Below the pieces are notes generated by a model. It worked only from the letters and a program-made list of their open reading frames with translations, was not told the DNA's origin and did no database searches. The position numbers and the translations under genes were made by a program. Source: Sphaerulina vaccinii (taxonomy: Eukaryota > Ascomycota > Dothideomycetes > Mycosphaerellales > Mycosphaerellaceae). Taken from it: 64,000 nt of DNA. The DNA lies in NCBI GenBank assembly GCA_022570795.1, contig JAKUDP010000023.1:1198501-1262500 (forward strand), written 5' to 3'. This document shows, one piece after another, positions 11,780 through 23,147 of the stretch; position 1 is the stretch's first letter; each line of letters starts with the position of its first letter.

Positions 11780-14700
11780 TCTCTTTTATTAGAATATATA
11801 TTACTACTATCTTCCTTTGCTACTAGAGTCTTCTAATATTATTATAGGCTATATTAATATATTTTAATCTCTTATAGGTATAGGCATCCTTAACTAGGGT
11901 TAGAGATGCTTAGTTATCCCCTATAATCTAAACAGGTCTAAGTTTATTTACTATATTAGAGTTCGCTTTAATAAGTAGTTAAAAAAAATATTCTCCTACT
12001 AATTGTATATAGTCTATTTCCCTTAGAAGTGCTGCTAGGAATTAAGATTGCTTAGTATATGCATTTAGAGCTATATACTTAGCCTTTATAGTTAATATTA
12101 CTATAGACTTCTGCTTCTTGCTTATCTAAGATACTAGTACTCTATAGAGGAAGAAGATAGATCCTAGGATTAAGACTCTATCTACCTTATCTATTATATA
12201 GTTAGAGTCTAAATATCTAATAAGGCGTCCTCTACCTCTTCTAAATATAAGTCCTAGGTCTAGGGTTAACCTAAGTTATCTTACTAGTTTCTTTAAAGTA
12301 TTTATATATCCTCTTATTAGGTTAGCTATATATAAGCTTAGTCTACTAAAAGCGAAAGTAATATCTAGTCTTATTATAACTATCGGCTATATCTATATAC
12401 CTATCTAGCTTTAGTACTCCTATTTAGTATATTTCTTATTAGATAGAATTGCCTTAGTAAGGCTTTTATAACTATCTATTAGTAAGAGAGTTAGATAGGT
12501 ATTTTCCTTAGTTATATTTAGCCTTGCAAGGTTCTCTTAGATATAGTATTCTTAATTAAGCTTTAGAGTTCCTATAACTCTATTCCTTATTATCTTTATT
12601 CTAAGAATCTTTTCTAGCTCCTTTAGATCCTTAATCTTAAAGACCTTACTAAGCTATTCTTTAAACTAGAGAACATCCTTTAGCTCTAGTACTATAATAG
12701 GTATATTATCTATATAGGTTAGGACTATAATTCTTCCTTCTCTATAGATAAGTAGGTATAGGTCGATCTCTAATTAATCGAATTCTATTTGTTCTAGCTT
12801 TAAGATATAGAGTTTATTCTAGTCTCTTACTACTTGCTTAAGTCTATAGAGACTTCTTAGAATCTTTAGGACCTAGTTTAGTAGAACCTCTACTCCTAGA
12901 GGTAGAATTATATAGATATCTTCTTTTAGAGAGCTCTCTATAAATATATTATTTATATCTACTTAGTATATCTCTAAGTCCTTTTTGCAAATAACTACTA
13001 TAAATACCTTTAGAGTATTATACTTTATAGTTAGTATAAAGGTATTTTTAAAGTCTACTCTAAACTTCTAGGAGAACCCTCTAGTAACTAGTCTTACTTT
13101 AAACTTCTTAATAGCTCTACTAATTAATCTTTTTATATTAAAGACCTACCTAGATATTATAAGGTTTATATACTTTAGTAGTATAACTAGCTTCTAGGTA
13201 TAGTTACTATCTAAAGCTACTAGTTCTCTCTAGATTGCTTCTTCCTATATATAGCTCTATTTAGGATCCTATATTACCTTTTTATAGGACTTTAGAATAG
13301 GGACCTCTTGCTTTAAAGCAATTTTAGATCCGGGTACTATAAATATAACCTCCTTAATCTCTACTAAGGTTTCCTAGATATAATCCCCTTTTTCTTTAAT
13401 TAGGCTAAGAAATACCTTATAATACTTTAGGTTAGGTATAACCTCCTCCTTATCCCTCTACCTCTTTTAGAGGACCTGCCTTATAACTATACTATAGGCC
13501 TTAGGTTTAGGTCCTTCCCCTTTATCTAAGATAGATCTCTTTCTCTTCTAGAATTGCACTTTTGCTTCTAGTAGATCTTATATAACATTTAGTTATTCTT
13601 CCTTATATATATTTCTATTAGTCTCTTAGTAGAATTTAGGTAGCTAATTAGTTAGCTACTCTACTCCGATTTTCTCCTCCTAAAGCTAGTAGCTCCTAGA
13701 GTTTTCTTCTTCTAGATCTTCTATCCTCTAGTACTCCTCCTTGTCCTTTAGTAGAGGTCTAAGCTATATAAATAGTAGTTGCTTACTTAAGTAATATTAA
13801 TTAGGCCTCTAGGGCCCGATAGGCTCCTCCTACTTCCTCGGTCTCCTAACTAGTCTCCTAATTAGAGTACTACTTAATTAATTAAGCTTAGGAATATTTA
13901 ACTCCAAATCTTCTCCTTTCTTATACTTAAACTATCTAGTATCGCTATAAGGGCGAACGGCCCCTATATTAGGCTCCTAGAAAAGCTATATTTTAGTAGT
14001 TTCTAGAATATAGCTAACGAATATAGTATCTTTGCCTCTATTTATAAACTTATCTAATCTTATCCTAGTTAGGTAAGATTTAGAGCTTATATATACTACC
14101 GACTTATATCCCTATACTCTAAAGTAAGATACTAAAGGTCTCTCCTCTAAGAATACTTCCTTAGGTAATACTTTATAACTATTAATTTCTAGCCTATTTA
14201 GGAAAGTATTTCTTATAATAATACTTATATTTAGTACTTCTAGCTAGAACTTAATTAGTATACTAGAGTCCTCTATTATTACTTATACTCTCTTTTTAGA
14301 GGTTTGGATTAACCTTTCTATAACTCTATTTTAAATAGAGTTATATACTCTAGTAGTATAGAAAGAGATTCTCTTCTCTCTCTCCTACTACTTTAGTAAG
14401 GAAAGAAGCTCTTTAGCTCTATTACTTCGTACTATTTATTCGTACTATTTAGAGAGGGTTTCTAGATTAAAGTTTAGCTTTCCTCTTCTATTATTAAAGA
14501 ACAAGTAGTATATCTCCTTTCTAGCGAAGTAGGAAAGCCTACTTCTTTCTTAAGAAGTTATTAACTACTTTAAGCTACTACTTAAATCCTTTTCTTAAGA
14601 TAGGTAGAGGTCTATAGATATTAATAGATATAAGGGCTAGCCTATAAGGCTTTCTTTATATCTCTTTCCCTCTATACTACTTTATCTTAGCTATAGTATA

Positions 14701-15700
14701 GACTCTATACTCCTTATATACCTTTAGAATAGGAATTTTATTCTTTAAATCTAAGACTAGGTAAAGATCTTTTACTACCTTCTCTTCGAAATATGCAAGC
14801 CTCCTATACTAGAGCTCCTACTTGTCTTCGGTAGTCTCTATATTAAAGGTATATACTTTATTTACTAATTCCTATAAGAAGTATACCTAGGTAGCTTCTA
14901 CTAGGTTCTTATTAATTTCTTTAATAAATAGTACTCCTCTAGACATTCTTATCTAGACAACTACTTTCCTATAAGGTAAAACAAGTATAAATTTTAGTAG
15001 TTAAATACTAAACTACTTACTAAACTAACTCTATAAAACAAGATTAACTCTAAAACTAGGTACAAATAGGACATTCTTTAGTATAATCTATTTCCCCTTT
15101 CTTCCCTCTATTACTACCTTCCTAATATATTGGTATTAAGTAGCTACTACTAACCTTAATCTACTTCCTAGTCTAAAAAGGTTTTAGTTCCCTAAAGAGT
15201 AATTCTTAATTAGTTATATAGGTAGAAGTATAAGAGTTAAGCAGCTATTCTAATAGCCTATACTTGCCTTTTGCGTCTATAGTTAAGTAGGCTACCTTAT
15301 CTATATCCTTATCCTCTAATAGGGTCTAAGATACTTCTAAGGCAGTTAGTAACCCTATATTTTCTTATACTATAAAAGCCTTTTTTAGGTACTTCTTACT
15401 TAAGTTAGATTTCTTTTTAAAGAATTATACTTTAAGTTTAAGTTTCTTTACTATTTCTTTAAGTTTATCTTTCCCTAGTAAAGATTCCTTCCTTTGTCTT
15501 AATAGAGAGTATCTTTTCTTAACTTAGTATCCTATCTTTGGTACTATAGTCTTAGTAGCTCTCTTTGCTCTCTTAAGTCTAGAGCAATTATTCTAGATAT
15601 ATAGTCCTCTATAGAGGAAATAGGCTAGTAGTCCCTAGGTACCTCTCTTAGCAAATATAGCTATCTCTTAGCCTATTATCTATTCCTATTTTTCTCTTAG
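11780..15700 (-). pseudogene. Copia-3A gag-pol remnant
   Basis: Read on the minus strand. A nucleocapsid-type knuckle lies near 15,590-15,630, with residues around YFLYRGLYI and NNCSRLKRA. The integrase lies at about 13,900-15,060. The reverse transcriptase lies at about 12,480-13,330, with the catalytic YIDD reading YIDN near 12,700. A Copia RNase H lies at about 11,790-12,240 with KQKSIVILT, YIALNAYTKQSQFLAALL, GDNQASLTLVKDAYT, RSKHI and a final ADRLTKP. These motifs and their order identify Ty1/Copia. Stop codons, mostly TAG, interrupt all parts. Confidence 0.85.
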
Positions 15701-16833
15701 GATTCTAAGAATATCCTAAGGTTTAAGATCCTACCTTAGGTCTATACTATCTCTAATTGTTAAGTAGGACTTAGGCAGAGCTGCAAGGAGTTGCTATATC
15801 TTCCTATTCTTAGTCTTAATTTCTTTAAACTATAGGGAGATTATAACTACCCTTCTTATAATAGTACTTAGGCTCTGCTATACTTTATTAATTGTCTAGC
15901 TATCTTGCATCTCGAATATAGTATACTATTTAAGAAGGCTTCTTCCTATAGCTTAGAGCTTACTTTTATACTTCTTTTTAGCCTATTCCTAGAGCTCCCT
16001 TACTATCTTAATCTCCTATATTACTTCCTAATTATCTACTAATATATAGATATATATCTTATAGAGAGCTACTATATTATACTTCTTATAGAATGCTCTC
16101 TTAATAGAGCTATCTAGCGAGTCTAATAATATAGTTAATATATATTCTAAAGGAGTTAATACTAGAGTATCTAGTATAGTCTCTAATAGAATCTATTCTA
16201 CTTACTTAGATATAAGATATATCCTTATTATCCTAAACTAGGCTTTATAGTTCTCTTATATTAGGATTAGTATAGCTACTCTCCTACTAAATCTATTTCC
16301 TTACTCTTAATCTATTTTACCTAAAATATTAAAACTAAACTCTAAAAAATTAATACTCTTTTAAATAACTTAAGTAGTAGTTTCTAAATAGCTATATTTC
16401 TTATCTAAGACTCTCTTCCTTCTCTCTTAGATAAGCTTAGTATAGTTTCCTATACTTCCTACTTATCTATACTTATAGATAGACTTAAATAGTCTCTTCT
16501 TAGAGGGATATACCTTTCTAAGGTATTAGTAGTACTCTAGTATAGAGGTTAAGTCTTATCTATATAAGATAGTACTTTGGCCTCTAGCTTACTCTTTCTA
16601 CTTTATACCTTTTAAGCTCTACTCTCTTAGGTATACCTTACTAGGTTCTTTTCTATCTTATCTACTCTTAGGAACTTCTAGAATATACTAAGTTCTTCTA
16701 AGTCTTCTTAGTAGTATAGATAGATATACCTTAGGTCTCCCTTTGCTTCTTTTATCGCAGGTTCGTGTCCTGCTATTAGAAAAGGCTAACTATTACTATC
16801 TAATACTTCTTCTACAAACCTAGGCTTATAACC

Positions 16834-17080
16834 TATCGAAATAGGATAATAATATATATACCTATAATATATAGGAAGGGTCTTAATACGCGATAGAAGT
16901 AGAAGTATTAGATAGGAACTAACTATATTAATTATATTAGTTAGATATAGGTTGCATCTCCTCCTAAGATATAGAGTATTAGATAAGTTACCTAACCTAC
17001 TATTATATAACCTATATTATATAATCTAATCTCTAAGAGGGTGTCTCTTAGATAGTCTAACTAGACTATACTTTCTAATA
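16834..17080 (-). repeat. Copia-3A 5' LTR
   Basis: 247-bp partner of 11,363-11,609. The outer side abuts Copia-5 sequence. Confidence 0.9.
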
Positions 17081-19620
17081 CTCGGCTAATTAGAGCCCTA
17101 CAAATACCTCTAATAACTCGCAGGTTGTAATAGAAATAGTAGTAAAAGTTATAGAATAGCTATTTCTATATAATACGCTAACTTTGCTACTAGAGCAGGA
17201 CTACCTATAATACTTAATATAGGTAGATCTTACTCGGAAACAGGGGTACGAAGACGTAGAAGCTCCTTCTAGTATATAGATACTACTACCGGAGGAGCCC
17301 GAATATCCCTATAGTCCCTCTAAAGGGGTAAAAGCGCCGAGATTAATATTAAGATAATCGATAACAAATTATAGTTTCCTTCGAAACGCCTACGTATAAT
17401 AGACTACGGACTATATAGTAATAGTATAGATAAACTAAGGTATAGGGAATACCCTACTACTATACTAGATACGGGACCCCTGCTACTACTATCTCTACTG
17501 CCGCCGATAGATTAAGGGGTAGAACTTACTAGCTTAATATCTAAGCCGGTAAGGAACACTGCAGACGATCTAGTACGTATTGTATTAAGTACTATAAGTA
17601 TTAATAATAATGCAATACTACTATTTACGACAAACTACGAAGCTTATACCTTTACTAATATAACTTAGCTTAGTACGCAATCTAACCTTATATAGCTTTC
17701 TAAGCTATCTTATTATAGTATAACTGCAACATAGAGTCTGCAGCTTTATAGTATAGTAGCCTTAATAGTGTTAATAACTATAATAAGCTATAAGTAAGAT
17801 AGGCCGTTATACTATCGCGATTTGCTACTAGAACTAAGGGGTTAGAAAGCTATAAAGAAACACAAACGAGCTATAGAATTCACTGCCGTAGCGCACTTAG
17901 AATAGAATAAGCTTATAGAAATAAACACCTTTCTATAGGTAGATAAGTTAGAAGTACTAGCAAGTAAACGCAAGCTTCTACCTAGATTGCTATTAACCTA
18001 GGTATTCAAATACAAATTCGATAAATAGTCTTATTATATACGAGACAAGGCACGACTATATATATATATATAGCGACCTTTAAGGCACGACATTCGATAC
18101 TTATATAGCTATAGTAATAGTATATATCTTCCGCTTCTACTATATATTAGCTACTACCTTCGGAATAGAAATAGAACAATTTGATATTGTTAATACGTTT
18201 CTTAATACCTTACTACCTTATACTATATATATATAGGCATCTAAGGGGTTCAGACAGAAGGGCAAAGTGTTATAGTTGTTACAAGCACTCTATAGACTTA
18301 AGGAAGCCCCTATATTGTAGTAGGCTAAGTTTACTATATTACTTTTAGAGTTTGGCTTATATCTAATACTAGACGTTCTATGCCTATACTACGACAATAA
18401 GGGTATACTAGTTTTCTTCTACGTAGACGATATTGTTATAATCTACTATAAGAAGAACAAGGGACACGCATAGGCCCTTAAAGGACGACTATTCGAATAT
18501 TATAATATAACTTTATAAGATAAAGAAAAGTAGTTTCTTAGTATTAAGATCTATAGAGATAGAGCTAAGAAGCTTATATACCTCTCGTAATAGGAGTATA
18601 TTAAGTATATAGTATAAAGGTTTAGTATTATACTAGATAACAAATAGACTAATACGCCTATACCTACAAATATAGATTAGTCCGTACCTAAGAGCTACTA
18701 TGCTAAGAAAGAGCTAATTCTTAACTACTAACAACGCATTAGTTCAATTAACTAGTATGCTATTAAAACAAGGCTAGATGTTACAAAAGTAGCCTCTATA
18801 CTTAGTCGTTACTTGGTTTATCTAATAGAAGCACACCTCTAAGCTACAAACTACTATATTCGATACCTCTTGCAAACCAAGCTATTATACTTAGTCTATA
18901 GTTACTTTAAGGCGTACTTACTATATATATATAGTAATAAGGTACCTCTATTATAACAAGGTAGCTTCCTTAGTGCCTCCGACGCTAGCTTTGCAGATTA
19001 TAGTAACTTTAAGAGCTCTAAGGGCTACGTATTCTTCGCATTTAGTAGACTAACCTTATAGAAAGCTAGTAAGTAATCGACTATTACAAAAAGCACTACT
19101 AAGGCCGAGCTTACTATACTATTATATACTAGAAGCGAGCTTATTTAGTAGCAATTACTATTTAAATAGCTATCTATTATATTTAATAATATACTAACTC
19201 TCTACTATAATAACTAATAAACAATTCAATTAATAACTAAGAAAGGTATAGTTAATAGTAAGCTTCGATATATTATACTAATACTAGCTACGACAAGAGG
19301 TATAGAACAACAAGCTTAATATCGAATATATACTAATATAAAATATACCTATAGACAGCCTTACTAAACTACTTACTATATAATAATAATAGTAGTTTAT
19401 TATATAGCTAGGCCTTTAACCGATACCGAGGCCTAAAATATAGGAAACAAGCGATACTCGCTTACTAAGCATATACTAAAACAAGTTAGAGAAACTCTTC
19501 TTAGTAGAAATCGATATAATAGTAGATAGTAAAGTAGCTACTAATAATAGTATATATCTACTTTAGGAAGGAGGTCGACAGACAACTACTATATACAACG
19601 CTATACTAGCTAAAGGGGTG
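17081..19620 (+). pseudogene. Copia-5 RT and RNase H remnant (5' part missing or displaced)
   Basis: The plus-strand reading shows the Copia RT entry FKYKFDK near 18,010, an intact catalytic YVDDIV at about 18,420-18,440, and the RNase H region SDASFADYSNFKSSKGYVFF near 18,980 with a following TTKAEL. The PEEPEYPYSPS-like linker lies near 17,290. In-frame TAG codons are frequent. It is a different family from Copia-3. The gag and integrase parts were not recognised left of Copia-3A, so either Copia-3A inserted into it or the two were joined by rearrangement. Confidence 0.75.
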
Positions 19621-19941
19621 TGTTGCGCAGATAGCCGAATATACCGAATATAAGCTAAGAAGTAGTCTTAGATATAAGAAACTAGTATACTAGTTTTATA
19701 TAGAGATTTCTTAGATCTTAGCGAGCAATTTAGTATATAGAACGCACTATAGATTGCTCAGAACGATCAGTTGTTGACTCCTACACGATCTGACCTATAT
19801 ATTCCAATATTTATGAAATTGCCAAGCAATTACGTAACTGACTGCCTCGCATCACCACCTGCCGTCTTGCCGTTGTCACATGAAAGTTGGCTTGAGAAAT
19901 AAATACATGTACTCTCTGCAATACAACTTGATAGCATTACA
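19621..19941 (+). repeat. Putative Copia-5 3' LTR, only half RIP-mutated
   Basis: It begins TGTTGCGCAG straight after a polypurine-like AAAGGGGTG and ends GCATTACA, giving TG..CA ends and 321 bp. It contains AATAAATA and a CT-rich transcription-end-like tract at 19,897-19,925. Up to about 19,745 the sequence has the RIP signature, after that CAG, CAT, CAC and TGG are kept. No second LTR is in the window, so the call rests on the termini and the position after a Copia RNase H. Confidence 0.55.
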
Positions 19942-20294
19942 CTCTGTCGGAACCTGCAATAGACCTCCGTGCCTTCAAGGTCTCTCTCCTACGGTTGCCA
20001 GTCCTGGGGCCCTGTATGATAGAAGGAGGTCCATCTCGACCAAAAGACGGCTTGGTTGAGCATTGCCACACGGATACAGCACATAGCAGCAATGGTCACT
20101 CATGTCTGGGCCTGAGTGCGAGCCGACCTTCCAGCTCACAACCGCGACTTGCCACCATCAGGCTCAGCAAGCGGCATAGGCCATAGCTTGCCATCCCAGC
20201 TCCTCAAAGCCTTCGACACTTCCGGTTCAAAGCTCTGCTTCTGGACTCGATCTCGTCGATTATATTGCTTCATGAACTCCTGCTCAGCCACTTC
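19942..20294. other. Intergenic, start of the gene island
   Basis: Normal base composition with CA/TG dinucleotides intact. No convincing gene. It contains the 3' side of the alpha/beta hydrolase gene. Confidence 0.6.
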
Positions 20295-21431
20295 CTAATT
20301 TCCCACTCTTTCAACTATCCATGCAGCCACTTCATTTGCTGTGCCTTGAGATTTCGTCATTGGCAAAGCGTGGCCTCCAGGTATCGTTGCACACTTGACA
20401 TTTCCTGCCTTTACGCCACCAGATCCTCCACTGCGCGTACCTGTCCAGTTCGCTCGCTCCTCGAGTTCTGCCTGTGGATCGATCTTGCTACCCTTTCCGA
20501 GAAGAAACATCGCAGCAGGTCGAAGAGCGCCGAGGTAGGTATACCCTAATCTTATGCCGGTGTTGTAGAGTGGCCCCGTATACGGTGATGCGGTGTGCAC
20601 ATCTGGATGTGTGTATCGCTGGAAATCATCTCCTGGCTTCGCTATAGCGACATGTTCGAGATTCGGTCGTCCGATTCCGCGAGCTTCCACGAAAGCGTGG
20701 GTTTTGGGTTTCAGGACTCCTTCACCTTGCGGGTAAAGTGTCGTGGGCTTATCATGGAACGCGGTATCGATATATCTCTGCTTGACTTTTGGGGTCCAGG
20801 CTCTGAAGAATGGATGCTTGTTTACATACTTCTCCATTGACTCTCGAGAATCAAATGTCTCCGGTTTGGTCAAGGCGTATTTCAGCATGGAAGGTACTGT
20901 CTCAGCGACAGTCATGGTCAGTGATGGATCGATCAGTATGACAGTCTCGAAGAGCCGGGGATGAAAGGTTGCAGTGGCGACTAGTTGAGTGCCGCCCATA
21001 CTATGCCCAATGCCAATGATCGGCCGCTTCATCTCAGATCTGGACGTGTTTACCATCTGAAGAATATCCCGAGAGTGGTCGAACCAGTGAGGATCGTTGC
21101 CCATGATATCGTCGTTGAGCAGAGCACTCTCTCCTTGCGTAGCCTGGTCTGCGAACCAAATGCTGCCGATTGTGAAGTCGTGGTGTGTCTTGAGGACATG
21201 ATAGAGCTGCTCCATCATGGGCTCGTAAACCTCCTTGGGGAATGAATTGCCATGGTATCCAATGATTGTGCCTTGTCCGCGGACTTCTCCAGAGGCTAGT
21301 TCTTTATTGGTATATGACTTCGCGTGTAATCGCAGGACATCTTCTTGGTTGTTGGCGAGGGCTTCTGGATACTCCCGAATGTGTTGACCTTGGAAGGTAT
21401 GTTCGCGGATAATGAATGGTGATGGAGCCAT
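20295..21431 (-). CDS. Alpha/beta hydrolase, Lpx1/AKT2-like
   Basis: A 378-residue single-exon protein. The nucleophile elbow GHSMGG (residues 142-147, Ser144), an HG oxyanion motif with a downstream Pro (GYHGNSFP, 58-65) and a C-terminal PGGHALPMT (His354) form the catalytic set of an alpha/beta hydrolase; Asp168 in the DPS after strand 6 is a candidate acid. The overall pattern is like the fungal family that includes yeast peroxisomal lipase Lpx1 and Alternaria AKT2-type hydrolases (family knowledge, unverified here). AKT2-type enzymes end in a peroxisomal SKL-type tripeptide; this one ends VGN, so peroxisomal targeting by PTS1 is not supported. The substrate is unknown. The divergent neighbour is the NIF3 gene, and no biosynthetic cluster is visible around it. 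It is the gene closest to the left transposon block. Confidence 0.88.
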   Translation of the reverse strand: MAPSPFIIREHTFQGQHIREYPEALANNQEDVLRLHAKSYTNKELASGEVRGQGTIIGYHGNSFPKEVYEPMMEQLYHVLKTHHDFTIGSIWFADQATQGESALLNDDIMGNDPHWFDHSRDILQMVNTSRSEMKRPIIGIGHSMGGTQLVATATFHPRLFETVILIDPSLTMTVAETVPSMLKYALTKPETFDSRESMEKYVNKHPFFRAWTPKVKQRYIDTAFHDKPTTLYPQGEGVLKPKTHAFVEARGIGRPNLEHVAIAKPGDDFQRYTHPDVHTASPYTGPLYNTGIRLGYTYLGALRPAAMFLLGKGSKIDPQAELEERANWTGTRSGGSGGVKAGNVKCATIPGGHALPMTKSQGTANEVAAWIVERVGN

Positions 21432-22238
21432 TATTGGAAAGTCAGGATGAGCGGAACAATCTTGGGTTTCAATTCTATATAAGGCCTGCCATAATGTTGT
21501 TGTTGAAGATGTTGCAGATGTTGATACGATCCCAATCGGTTGAGCGCCTAGATCTTATCATGATGCCGTCAACTCAAATCGGCCGCCGCTGACACGTGAA
21601 GTCAGTTTTGTGTTTGCCGTTTCGAGGCATATCAACAAAGTCGCCAGCAGAGTAGTCGAGCTCGAGAGCGTCAAACGTTTAAGAGCATATCTGTACCAAC
21701 ATAGACCGCTCGTAACAGGCTTGCGCCACCATTGCGGTGAAGAAGTACATCTTCATTGTATTTCCCGAGCGTGTCGTGTTTCCATAGCCTGTTTACCGGG
21801 CTCTGCGGTGGTCTTGCTTACGGGGTCAAGCGTCCAGAGCCTGCGTACATAGTCAGCATATCGATGAAGGCGTGGATAGGCTGTGATGGGATAGATGTCT
21901 GATGTGGACGAGGGCAAAGAGCAAGAAACACGAAAAGCACGCGTCCCTAGCTCTTGGCGTTGGATTTGCCAGGATCACGAAATCAGCACCTTCCAACTCG
22001 TCTTCACCTTCCCGGACTCCCATAAATCATGTACTCATCGAACCCATTGCCATCGCCATCGGCAGCCATGGGCTCAGGTGTTGGCAATGGACGACATGGC
22101 TCAATATTGGAGCTGGATGACGATCAAGCACTATGCACATGCAGCATTCATGACGTTGTCGAGCCACCCCTTTCGAGGAAATACGCGCGAACAGTGCGCT
22201 GACTACCACTACTGATCTCCATAGACATCACCTCCAAG
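21432..22238. other. Divergent intergenic region
   Basis: About 800 bp between the divergently transcribed hydrolase (minus) and NIF3 (plus) genes, so it should hold both promoters. Several small ORFs exist but none has coding character. Confidence 0.6.
21474..21484 (-). promoter_or_regulatory. TATA-like box upstream of the alpha/beta hydrolase
   Basis: CTTATATAG on the minus strand, about 45-50 bp before the ATG at 21,431. Position and sequence fit a core promoter element, but nothing else supports it. Confidence 0.3.
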
Positions 22239-23147
22239 ATGCCACTGCCTCCAGTTCCTACTCACGCCGACCTGGTAGCTTTCTTCCAAAGACTTCTGCC
22301 CCCATCATCGGGAGCGAGAGAGGTCCCGTTCTTATGGCACACGCCGAGACACCCTGCATACAATCCATCTCTTCGACCAACTACAGCGGTGATCCTGAGC
22401 ATCACGCCTACGCCGGGATTCTATGGAGCCAATAACGATACCTCCAGGCCGTCTGCCCCTTTGTGCTTCCTTCATCGGCCATGGACGCTTGATAGGCATG
22501 AATTAAGGAAGGGCTCGCTTGTCCTTGCTAACCATGCTTCCTTCGATGAGCATCTCACAGTGGGCTGGAATTTAGCTCTAGCGACACGCCTGGGCCTCGA
22601 CCTCCTAGGAGCTGTATGTATTCAAGGCTACAAGAACAATCCAGACCGGAAAATTGGACTCGTGGCGAGACTTGTTCACCCGATGCCTGCCGCAGCTCTG
22701 GGGAACAAGATCAAGGACGAGTTTCATGGTGTCGGCGATTTCCATGCGCCACAAGATGCCGCAGATGAGACGAGTGCTAGCTCAAGCATCTCTGTGGTGG
22801 CAATCATGAACGCCTTTCATGCGGACGAGATTCGACGTGTGCTCGATGCTGCTCGTGAGAGGGATTGGATCGCACCTGATGCAGACGGAAGGTCTATACT
22901 TTACCTCACAGGAGCTGCGCGAGACTATGGCTTGGCAGCTAACAAGGACGTCAACATGCCAGCTGTCTGTGTTGGACATCGAGCATGCGAGGAATGGGGC
23001 ATTCAATTCATGGCAGAGCGATTGAGAGCCGAGTGGCCAAGTTTGGAAGTAATAGAAGTGCTTGAGGAAGAGGAACCTCCGCCTCCCAAACAGCAGAAGA
23101 CTAAGACCCCAGATGCTGCTTCTCAAGTTGAAGAAGCGACAGATTGA
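22239..23147 (+). CDS. NIF3-family (DUF34) protein
   Basis: A 302-residue single-exon protein. Fungal NIF3-like signatures are LHRPWTLDR (78-86), LVLANHASFDEHLTVGWN (94-111), IMNAFHADEI (189-198) and the C-terminal GHRACEEWG (246-254), the last being the most characteristic motif of NGG1-interacting factor 3 proteins. The family binds metal ions through conserved His/Asp/Glu residues; its biochemical role is still unsettled, with GTP cyclohydrolase type 2 annotations common. The tail after about residue 272 is Glu/Pro/Lys-rich and probably disordered. The start is the first ATG in frame and gives the usual family length. Confidence 0.87.
   Translation: MPLPPVPTHADLVAFFQRLLPPSSGAREVPFLWHTPRHPAYNPSLRPTTAVILSITPTPGFYGANNDTSRPSAPLCFLHRPWTLDRHELRKGSLVLANHASFDEHLTVGWNLALATRLGLDLLGAVCIQGYKNNPDRKIGLVARLVHPMPAAALGNKIKDEFHGVGDFHAPQDAADETSASSSISVVAIMNAFHADEIRRVLDAARERDWIAPDADGRSILYLTGAARDYGLAANKDVNMPAVCVGHRACEEWGIQFMAERLRAEWPSLEVIEVLEEEEPPPPKQQKTKTPDAASQVEEATD

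Larger units (their letters stand above)
11363..17080 (-). mobile_element. Copia-3A: complete Ty1/Copia retrotransposon, RIP-inactivated
   Basis: A 5.7-kb element on the minus strand bounded by two 247-bp LTRs (11,363-11,609 and 16,834-17,080). In element orientation the LTR begins TATTAGAAAG (expected TGTTRGAAAG). The base pattern next to the right (5') LTR, GGTTATAAGCC on the minus strand, is where a primer-binding site is expected. Pol has the Copia order, integrase before RT. I see no matching target duplication: the left flank ends AGATC and the right flank begins CTCGG. A second copy with identical LTR length lies at 49,519-55,248. Confidence 0.92.

Noticed and set aside
1..19600. Frequent in-frame TAG codons could mean TAG is read as an amino acid
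   Set aside because: TAG stands both where Gln (CAG) and where Trp (TGG) is expected, His and Cys sites are also Tyr, and the island genes use TAG only as a stop. RIP explains all of this; recoding does not.
20595..21245. Plus-strand ORFs opposite the alpha/beta hydrolase
   Set aside because: They are complements of a well-supported gene with a complete catalytic set.
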